64,000 nucleotides of DNA from Burkholderia sp. TSV86 (lineage in GTDB: Bacteria > Pseudomonadota > Gammaproteobacteria > Burkholderiales > Burkholderiaceae): contig NZ_LOWB01000072.1 in assembly GCF_001522865.1 (NCBI RefSeq), positions 62,001-126,000 on the forward strand, given 5' to 3'. Below are positions 57,835-64,000 of the stretch, one piece after another. The notes below the pieces were generated by a model. The model saw only the letters and a list, made by a program, of their open reading frames with translations. It was not told where the DNA came from and searched no databases. Position 1 is the stretch's first letter; every line of letters begins with the position of its first letter. The position numbers and the translations under genes were made by a program.

Positions 57835-58395
57835 ATGTCCAATGCCAATTCGAATCCCGCTCGCGCGGCACACGGTGGAATGACCGCCCCAAGTCTGGCG
57901 AAGCGTTCTGCGGCGACGCGCGATATGCGCGAAATGCCCGGCGCCGCGCAGGCGAACGAAGCGCCGCGCGCGCCAAAGCTGTCGCCCGAGCGGGCGGCGG
58001 CGAAACTGCCGACCGGACTGCCGCCGATCGACCACGACGCATATTCGGCCAACAGCGGCGATCCGGTTCGGCGGGCGGCGAGCCGCATCGTGTCGATCGA
58101 CAACGCAAACATGGCCGCGACCGACAATTCAGTGGACGTGGACGGCAAGGGCATGGAAGCGCGCCAGGGTGCGTCCGAGTGGCAGGACAACGTGATCTAT
58201 TCGAATGCGTCGCTCGACGACAGCGTCGATACGCCCGACGACGGCCTCGGCGGATTCGAGAGCCGCCCCGCCGGCAATGTGCCGCAAATCGCGCTGCGCC
58301 GCGGCTGGCGCGTCCGTTACGCAGGCGCCGTGGAAGTCGAGCGCGGCGGCGGCAGGCGCGCTGAGCACGTGATCTGCCTCGAACCGCTCGACTGA
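57835..58395 (+). CDS. Hypothetical protein
   Basis: A 186-residue hydrophilic protein with a strong ACGGAGGA site 6 bases before the ATG at 57835. Low-complexity N-terminus (Ala/Pro/Arg), then a patch of ordered-looking sequence (AASRIVSIDNANMAATDNSV, QDNVIYSNASLDDSVDTPDD, GWRVRYAGAVEVERGGG). No signal, TM or known motif. I do not recognise it. It lies between MipA-like and DUF892 genes, each with its own ribosome site. Confidence 0.6.
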   Translation: MSNANSNPARAAHGGMTAPSLAKRSAATRDMREMPGAAQANEAPRAPKLSPERAAAKLPTGLPPIDHDAYSANSGDPVRRAASRIVSIDNANMAATDNSVDVDGKGMEARQGASEWQDNVIYSNASLDDSVDTPDDGLGGFESRPAGNVPQIALRRGWRVRYAGAVEVERGGGRRAEHVICLEPLD

Positions 58396-58481
58396 AGCGG
58401 CACGCGCCTTGCGCGCGGATCGGCGCGCCGCATGTTGCGTCGCACGGTGTGCCGCACCGCGATGCGGCAAGGAGGAAAGCG

Positions 58482-58991
58482 ATGACCAGTCCGCGCGAAT
58501 ATCTGGAAGATTGGCTGCGGGATGCATACGCCATGGAGCGCCAGGCCGAGACGATGCTCAGCGCCCAGTTGAGCCGGCTCGACAACTATCCGTTGCTGCA
58601 CGCGCAGCTCAGGCAGCATCTCGACGAAACGCGCATTCAGCAAACGCTTGTCGAAGGCTGTCTGCGCCGCCTCGGCACGACGCCGTCCGCGATCAAGGAT
58701 CTCGCTGCGCGAATTGCCGCATATGGGCAAGTCGCGGGCGGTTTGCTGGCCGAAGACGAGGTGGTCAAGCATGCAATGGCCTGCTACATGTTCGAGCAGG
58801 TCGAAATCGCCGCATATACGGTGCTGATCGTCGCGGCGGACGCCGCGGGGGAAGCCGAGATCCGCGCGAACTGCGAGCGGATCCGGCAGCAGGAATTCGA
58901 TATGGCGTCGTGGCTCGCGCGGCAACTGCCGGACATTACGACGGCGTTTCTCGAACGCTCGAGCGTCGAGCGCAGCGATGCGAAGCGCTAG
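58482..58991 (+). CDS. DUF892 (YciE/YciF) ferritin-like protein
   Basis: A 169-residue four-helix protein: EYLEDWLRDAYAMERQAETM, LHAQLRQHLDETRIQQTLVE, DEVVKHAMACYMFEQVEIAA and ANCERIRQQEFDMASWLARQ. The Glu/His pairs are those expected for a di-iron ferritin-like site. DUF892 proteins are induced by stress and stationary phase. The ATG at 58482 has an AAGGAGGAAA site. Confidence 0.86.
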   Translation: MTSPREYLEDWLRDAYAMERQAETMLSAQLSRLDNYPLLHAQLRQHLDETRIQQTLVEGCLRRLGTTPSAIKDLAARIAAYGQVAGGLLAEDEVVKHAMACYMFEQVEIAAYTVLIVAADAAGEAEIRANCERIRQQEFDMASWLARQLPDITTAFLERSSVERSDAKR

Positions 58992-59153
58992 CCGCCCGTC
59001 GAGGCCGCAGGCGGACATGGCGCGCATCGCCGTGCGCATGGCGGCACGAATATGCCGGTATCGCCGCGCGGTGTGCAATGTCCGCAAACGTAGCAATTCG
59101 AATATGGCGCACAGTGTGCGCGTCACGATTGCACAAACGACAGGAGCGAAACC

Positions 59154-59342
59154 ATGCAGGCCAAATCCCAGGCGCAGCAGCGCGCGGCAGGCGCCGCGCT
59201 TGCGGCCAAGCGCGGCCGGACGAAAGTCAAGCGTTTGAAGCCGCCGTCGAAGTCAATGTACGAATCAATGAGCAAGCAGCAACTCGAGGAGATGGCGTCG
59301 ACGCCGGCAAAAGGTAAGCCCAAGCACAAGCACGATGCATGA
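59154..59342 (+). CDS. DUF3008 small basic protein
   Basis: A 62-residue, Lys/Ala/Gln-rich protein: MQAKSQAQQRAAGAALAAKR, MYESMSKQQLEEMAST and a KGKPKHKHDA tail. These match the DUF3008 family of small stress-type proteins. It may bind nucleic acid. GGAG is seen before the ATG. Confidence 0.8.
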   Translation: MQAKSQAQQRAAGAALAAKRGRTKVKRLKPPSKSMYESMSKQQLEEMASTPAKGKPKHKHDA

Positions 59343-59530
59343 ACGGCGGCATCGGGTATCGGTATCGTCCGGCGCACGTCGCGAAATGGCGGGCCTGACA
59401 GCGCGGCTCCCGGCCGGGGCCGCGTTGCCGCCGCAGGCATGACGAAGAGCAGCGCTGCCGCCGGCCGGACAGCGCGCCATGCGAAGACGGCCGCCCGTGC
59501 GCATGCGCGAACCCGTTCGCGTGAGTCAAG

Positions 59531-59887
59531 TCAGGGCTTGCGGCCGAACGCCTCGCGCAATTTCCGCTTCGCGCGTTCGAGCGTGGCCCGTCGCGATGCG
59601 GACAGATTGCGGCCCGCGCGGTTCGCGTAAAAATTCAGCATTGACATTGCCGACTGAAACGGCGACGCGCGGCGGCGCGTGCTGCGCTCGGCGGAGCGCT
59701 TCAGCGACGCGGCAATTTTGCTGGGATCGTCCGATTTGAAGATATCGGGCTCGAGCTCGAGCGCATGGCTCGTTTGCGTGACCTTGGCAGACCAGCGCTT
59801 GCGCGGCCGGGGGGCGGCGCCGCGGCTTCGGCCGGGGCGTTTGGTCGGGCGTTTGCTGCGTGGTTTCGCAGCCGATGAATGGCGCAT
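59531..59887 (-). CDS. DUF3175 protein
   Basis: A 118-residue, Arg/Lys-rich protein. The conserved middle reads KVTQTSHALELEPDIFKSDD, then PSKIAASLKRSAERSTRRRA, SPFQSAMSMLNFYANRAG and ERAKRKLREAFGR, the DUF3175 pattern. Function unknown; the charge suggests DNA or RNA contact. The start at 59887 is chosen by family length; the frame is open further upstream. Confidence 0.8.
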   Translation of the reverse strand: MRHSSAAKPRSKRPTKRPGRSRGAAPRPRKRWSAKVTQTSHALELEPDIFKSDDPSKIAASLKRSAERSTRRRASPFQSAMSMLNFYANRAGRNLSASRRATLERAKRKLREAFGRKP

Positions 59888-60676
59888 GGTGCGGCCTCCG
59901 GCAAACGGTGCGCATGGGCCCTCAGCGGCCCGGTCATTGCCCCGCAATTTGCGTTCCGCTCGCATGGCCGGCAAGACGGGCGGCATGGCGAAGGCGCGAT
60001 GCCGGTTCCGGGACATCGGGCTACGCGCTGGCGCATGGTTCGATCCGCGCTGGCTCGGCGATTTCATCGAAAAAGATCGTGCACGCTGGCGTACAGCGTC
60101 GAAAAGGTCGGTATGCCGCGCGGCTGCCCTGGCGAAGCGGGCTTTTCATACCGAAGCGCGGCAATGCCGCAAGCGCGGTTGGAGCCGCCGAGCCGCTGAA
60201 CGGCACGAACGGCCGGTCACGACGCTGTTCTTGCTGCCGGCGATCAACGCTCCCGTGCTTGGCAGTCGCTTTCCGGCGCCAGCTCGGTAATGCGTAGACG
60301 CGTAGACGATCGGCGAGTGACCGCTGCCCCGCCGCCGTTCGCCGCCGCATTCCGGTATAAGTCTTCCGCTAATCGGATATCTTCAATGCATCGAATCGAT
60401 CGATTCGAATTTCATAATCATCGCCATATGCGAAAATTCAATGTGAAATTGAATAATAAAAATAAAAAATTACATTTAAATTGTAATTTTGAATAGAAAT
60501 ATTTGATCGTTTATTGGTATGTAAAAGTGCTTTGCAGGCGGTTTTCGGCTTATCATGAACTCGAATTTCCCATGTGAAATTCATCTAATTTTTTGATTTT
60601 GACATTCATCAAAAATATCTCTTTAAATTAAAGTGGTTTATAAAAATAATTTATTTGTTCAGAAAATGGAGCGCCG
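59888..60676. other. Gene-free stretch with AT-rich right half
   Basis: The first 480 bases are GC-rich without gene. From about 60,370 to 60,676 the DNA is very AT-rich for this chromosome, with a 9-bp perfect palindrome arm pair (60466-60474 with 60482-60490: AAAATTACA/TGTAATTTT). This is the promoter region of the sigma-54 regulator and a likely H-NS-type silencing target. No clear -24/-12 (GG-N10-GC) element was seen. Confidence 0.55.
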
Positions 60677-62035
60677 ATGCCACATATCCTGGTCGTGGAG
60701 GATGACCCCGCCGCGCGCGAGTTGCTGAGTGAACTCGCTCGCGCGCAGCGGCTTGCTTGCGCTGCCGTCACAACGCTCGAGGCGGCGCGCGCATGGGTCG
60801 CCAAGCACATGCCGGATCTCATATTGTGCGATCTCGTGTTGCCCGACGGTAACGGCATGATGTTGTTCGATGCGCTGCCGAAAGGGGCGCATTGCGAGGT
60901 GGTGCTCATGACCGGACACGCCAGTCTCGATACCGCAATCGACGCATTGCGTCGCGGCGCAGCCGATTACCTGGTGAAGCCGCTCAATATGCAGCGGCTG
61001 AACGCGATCCTCGAGCGCGTGCCGCGCACCGGTGCGTCGCATGATGGGAGCGCGACGTTGCGCGCCGAGCGCAAGCAGTTTGACCGTTTTGGGCAACTGC
61101 TTGGCGGCTCGCCCGCGATGCAGGCGGTGTACGGCGCCATCGGCCGCGTTGCCGGCACCGATGCGTCGGTACTGCTCACTGGCGAGTCCGGCACCGGCAA
61201 GGAACTGGCCGCGCAGACGATTCACGATCTGAGCCCGCGCCGCTGTGGGCCGTTTCTCGCGGTCAATTGCGGCGCGATTGCCGCGAACCTCGTCGAGAGC
61301 GAGATGTTCGGTCACGATCGCGGCAGCTTCACCGGGGCGCAGCGGCAGCACAAGGGCTTCTTCGAGCGTGCGGACAGCGGCACGCTGTTTCTCGACGAGA
61401 TCACCGAGATGCCGGTGGAGTCGCAGGTCAAGCTGTTGCGCGTGCTCGAAACCGGCCAACTGACGCGGCTCGGTTCTGCGCGCGAGATCCATGTCGATGT
61501 GCGGATCGTCGCCGCGACGAACCGAGATCCCGAAGCGGCGGTAGCCGAGGGCAAGCTGCGCGCGGATCTCTATCACCGTATCAACGTGTTTCCGGTTACG
61601 TTGCCACCGTTGCGCGAGCGCGATGGCGACGTGCCGATGCTTGCCGAAGCGTTCCTGCGGAAGCTCAACGAAGACAGCGGCCGGACGATGCGTTTTTCCG
61701 AGGCGGCGCTCGCGGCGCTGAGCCACCACGCGTGGCCGGGCAATGTCCGTGAATTGCGCAACTTCGTGCAGCGCGCGTGCATCTTCAACGACGGCGACGT
61801 GATTGACACGCTGCCCCCGCCGGTCATCGTCGAAGTGTCTGACATGATGAGTGCCGCCGGCGATACGGTGAGCGTGCCGTTCGGCACGCCGCTTAGCGAA
61901 GTCGACAGACAGATCATTCTCGGCACGCTTGAGCGCTGTGGCGGCGTGAAGTCGCATGCGGCTGAAACGCTGGGCGTCAGCCTGAAGACGATCTCCAACC
62001 GGCTCATGCAATTCGGCAGCGGCAAAGGCGCATGA
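60677..62035 (+). CDS. Sigma-54-dependent response regulator (NtrC family)
   Basis: A 452-residue protein with three domains. Receiver (1-120) with phospho-acceptor Asp52 in ILCDLVLPDG; AAA+ domain (about 140-380) with Walker A GESGTGKE, the sigma-54 contact loop written GSFTGA (usually GAFTGA), Walker B GTLFLDEI and R-finger region LYHRINVFPV; C-terminal Fis-type HTH (HAAETLGVSLKTISNRL). A purine-rich site precedes the ATG at 60677. No histidine kinase is adjacent, so its partner is unknown. The flanking stress-type genes are candidates for control. Confidence 0.92.
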   Translation: MPHILVVEDDPAARELLSELARAQRLACAAVTTLEAARAWVAKHMPDLILCDLVLPDGNGMMLFDALPKGAHCEVVLMTGHASLDTAIDALRRGAADYLVKPLNMQRLNAILERVPRTGASHDGSATLRAERKQFDRFGQLLGGSPAMQAVYGAIGRVAGTDASVLLTGESGTGKELAAQTIHDLSPRRCGPFLAVNCGAIAANLVESEMFGHDRGSFTGAQRQHKGFFERADSGTLFLDEITEMPVESQVKLLRVLETGQLTRLGSAREIHVDVRIVAATNRDPEAAVAEGKLRADLYHRINVFPVTLPPLRERDGDVPMLAEAFLRKLNEDSGRTMRFSEAALAALSHHAWPGNVRELRNFVQRACIFNDGDVIDTLPPPVIVEVSDMMSAAGDTVSVPFGTPLSEVDRQIILGTLERCGGVKSHAAETLGVSLKTISNRLMQFGSGKGA

Positions 62036-62450
62036 GCCGCCGATCTCGCCTCGGTACTGTGCCCGCGGCCGGGGGGCGGCAGGCATTTCGTTGCTTCGCA
62101 ACAGGGCGTTGGTTGCGCCGCGTTCGTCGAAAAGACGGCAGCCCGGTGCATACACTCGGGCCGCGCGTAACGCATCGAACGCGCAGGAATGCGCGGGAAT
62201 ATGCATTGCATCTGAGGATGCCGTTGGCGAGGCTGGCCAACCAGAGGCGGTCTTGCGATGCATACGATCTTGCCTGCCGTCGCCGCGGCCCGCTGTGTGA
62301 CGGCGGCATGCATGGCCGCTGGCTCGCACGGTTGCCGCGGCCGACGCGTCGGCACGGCGAGCGGGCGGCGATGCGGCAGGCTTTCGGGGAATCGAAGCTC
62401 GGTGCCCCGGCAAACGGCACGTAGTCACAAGGCATAAGGAGGCACACAAC
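62036..62450. other. Gene-free stretch before the DUF4142 gene
   Basis: About 415 GC-rich bases with only arginine-rich chance frames; an AAGGAGG site near the end belongs to the next gene. Confidence 0.45.
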
Positions 62451-63053
62451 ATGAACCCATGCAGATCAACGTGGTGCGCGGCCGCCGCGGTCATTGCGTT
62501 CGCGGTGGGCGGCGCGCACGCGCAGATGCCGGGTATGGACGCGGCATCGAATGTGCAGCTTGGCGCTGACGTCGTCAATCCGGCATCGGACGTCGGCGAT
62601 AGCCGGATAGCGAAGCTGCCGCGGATAACGGACGCCGAATTTGTCGACGAAGCGGCGCTTGCCGGCAAGAGCGAGATCCAGGCAAGCCAGCTTGCCGGTG
62701 AACAATCGGCCACTGCCGATGTGCGCGCATTCGCGAAAATGATGATCGACGATCACTCGAAGATCGACGCGGCACTTCACGCCATCGCGTCGCACAAGCG
62801 GATCACGCCGCGTACCTCGCAGGTTCATGATCCGAACATCGAGGTGTTGCGCGGCAAGCGCGGGCACGATTTCGACGTGGCCTATTTGGCGGTGGCGGGT
62901 CCCGCCGCGCACCGCCGGGTGATCCAACTGTTCGAGCAGGAAGCGGGCTCGGGCAGCGATGCCGATTTACGTGCGTTTGCGCAGCAGACGCTGCCGACGC
63001 TGCATCAGCATTTGCGGGCCGCGCAGGCACTCGCCCGCGAAGTGCAACGATGA
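62451..63053 (+). CDS. Exported DUF4142 protein
   Basis: A 200-residue protein: signal MNPCRSTWCAAAAVIAFAVG then GAHAQ; mature helical domain with ITDAEFVDEAALAGKSEIQA, VRAFAKMMIDDHSKIDAALH and LPTLHQHLRAAQALAREV. Glu and His residues on these helices (DDHSKI, TLHQHL) are those of a ferritin-like DUF4142 fold. Strong AAGGAGG site. Probably periplasmic; role in stress unclear. Confidence 0.86.
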   Translation: MNPCRSTWCAAAAVIAFAVGGAHAQMPGMDAASNVQLGADVVNPASDVGDSRIAKLPRITDAEFVDEAALAGKSEIQASQLAGEQSATADVRAFAKMMIDDHSKIDAALHAIASHKRITPRTSQVHDPNIEVLRGKRGHDFDVAYLAVAGPAAHRRVIQLFEQEAGSGSDADLRAFAQQTLPTLHQHLRAAQALAREVQR

Positions 63054-63131
63054 GATCGGTGCGAGGCGCGCGTACCGGCGCGTCGTTTTGAATGTCGGCG
63101 GCCGATAGGCGGCACTCGATGGGAGACTTTT

Positions 63132-63752
63132 ATGTCGAAACGGCACAATCACGCAAATTTGCAAGAAGGCATCCGGGAACTGCTGTATCAGACGCTCGAA
63201 ACGGCGCTTTGCGGCGCGGCGATCTATGCGGCCGCATTGGACTGCGCCAGCCGCACGGCGCTACGTGACGAATGGACGAAGTGTCACGCGCAGGCGCTGG
63301 TGCATCAGCAGGTGCTGCTGTCCGCGTTCGAAGCGCTCGGGCTCGATCCGATGGCGCAGACTCGCGGGCGTACCGCGGTGTCCGCATGCTGCCGGGCATT
63401 GTTCGAGGTCGTCGCCTACGCGCGGCGGAGCAAGGAGCCGGCCATGGCGCAACTGATTGCCGCCGAATGCGTGATGCTTGCCGAAACCAAGGATCGCCAA
63501 AACTGGGCGCTGATCGGCTTTGCCGCCGATGCGTTGTCCGGCGCCGTCGCGAAGGTGCTGAAGGACGCCTATGCGTCGATCTGGGCCGACGAGGCGTGCC
63601 ACTTGTATCACGCGAAAGGGTGGACGCGCGAGCTGTGGATCGAATCGATGGGTTTCGAGCCGATGTTGCCGCCGCCTGAAGAGCGGGAGACGGCCGAATT
63701 CGCGAGCGCGGCCGCGCGGGCACAATGGCCACGGAGCGGCACCGTCCATTGA
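63132..63752 (+). CDS. Ferritin-like helical protein
   Basis: A 206-residue protein. Helices with Glu/His pairs: LYQTLETALCGAAIYAAALD, EWTKCHAQALVHQQVLLSAF, AAECVMLAETKDRQNWALIG, and the very conserved-looking DEACHLYHAKGWTRELWIES. The pattern is that of stand-alone ferritin-like proteins of unknown function in Burkholderia and relatives. A GGGAG site precedes the ATG at 63132. It follows the DUF4142 gene by 78 bases and may be co-transcribed. Confidence 0.7.
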   Translation: MSKRHNHANLQEGIRELLYQTLETALCGAAIYAAALDCASRTALRDEWTKCHAQALVHQQVLLSAFEALGLDPMAQTRGRTAVSACCRALFEVVAYARRSKEPAMAQLIAAECVMLAETKDRQNWALIGFAADALSGAVAKVLKDAYASIWADEACHLYHAKGWTRELWIESMGFEPMLPPPEERETAEFASAAARAQWPRSGTVH

Positions 63753-63965
63753 TGACGGCCGTCGCGACGGCGGGATGGAGCCGCAGCCGCTGGGAGCCAT
63801 GCATGGCCAGGCGGGCGGCGCACGGCTTGGCTCGGGCGCCACAAACGCGCGGGCGCGCCGTTGCCGGGCTTCGTCCGGCCGATCCGTCCGCCCACGGCTC
63901 ACGCCATGCCGCCGACGGGGGGGCGGCCATATGCGGTCAGCCCGGGCCCGGTCAACGGGGCACGC

Positions 63966-63990
63966 CCCGGTTCGGCCAAGCCGAACCGGG
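63966..63990. terminator. Hairpin at the window end
   Basis: A perfect 11-bp stem (63966-63976 with 63980-63990), loop CAA, followed by AATCACATTT. It probably terminates the gene at 63132 or one entering from the right. Confidence 0.55.
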
Positions 63991-64000
63991 AATCACATTT

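Noticed and set aside
1..64000. CRISPR array
   Set aside because: No series of regularly spaced 24-40 bp direct repeats and no cas-like protein in the window.

Overview
The window is GC-rich betaproteobacterial chromosome, most like Burkholderia sensu lato. The evidence is the macromolecular-synthesis block rpsU-yqeY-dnaG-rpoD, a long RpoD with an acidic insert, the xseB-ispA-dxs-folE2 order, and at the right end several small stress-protein families typical of Burkholderia. The species cannot be fixed from sequence reading alone.

Region 1 (1-17.1 kb) is conserved core: a type II NADH dehydrogenase (cut by the left edge), a dienelactone hydrolase, a 3-mercaptopyruvate-type sulfurtransferase, a Rieske oxygenase, the isoprenoid block xseB-ispA-dxs, folE2, tsaD, a BaiN-like flavoprotein, then rpsU, yqeY, dnaG and rpoD. 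Clean intrinsic terminators separate these units.

Region 2 (17.18-40.7 kb) is a genomic island. It starts at a tRNA-Ile(CAU)-type gene whose anticodon loop is split by a 259-nt group I intron, followed by an integrase stub. It then holds a graveyard of IS256, IS3, IS5 and IS21 fragments. Among these sits a compact minus-strand cassette: a 53-residue peptide with four Gly-Cys-Ile-Ser repeats at its C-terminus, an adenylate-forming enzyme of the F390-synthetase-related/PaaK-like type, a small protein with a D-x-x-W-H...H signature, and a 14-TM MFS exporter with a frameshift. I read it as a candidate ribosomally made, modified peptide (RiPP) system and could not match it to a class I know. Next come a secreted HAF-repeat protein and a large insecticidal Tc-toxin locus. 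The TccA half is intact, but the rest is scarred by one homopolymer frameshift, one frameshifting deletion and two in-frame fusions (TcA-TcB and TcB-TcC). The locus still ends in an AT-rich toxin tip. An unknown 349-residue gene and an ecotin-like lipoprotein follow.

Region 3 (40.7-49.7 kb) is a sugar or sugar-acid utilisation cluster: a GH51-type arabinofuranosidase-like lipoprotein, a GntR/FCD regulator, an enolase-superfamily dehydratase, an SDR, an SMP-30 lactonase and a sugar-type MFS transporter. Two divergent or upstream regions each carry a pair of TGATCA palindromes exactly 52 bp apart, centre to centre, which probably marks the regulon. The transporter is truncated by a deletion that also cut the facing cytochrome P460-like gene; an alpha/beta hydrolase lies beside it.

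Region 4 (50-64 kb) has an EnvZ/OmpR-type two-component pair divergent from a truncated CcdA-like and a TlpA-like gene. After these come a lipoprotein, a BON protein, a MipA/OmpV protein, DUF892, DUF3008, DUF3175 and DUF4142 proteins, and a ferritin-like protein. A sigma-54 response regulator sits behind a strikingly AT-rich promoter region, with no partner kinase in view.
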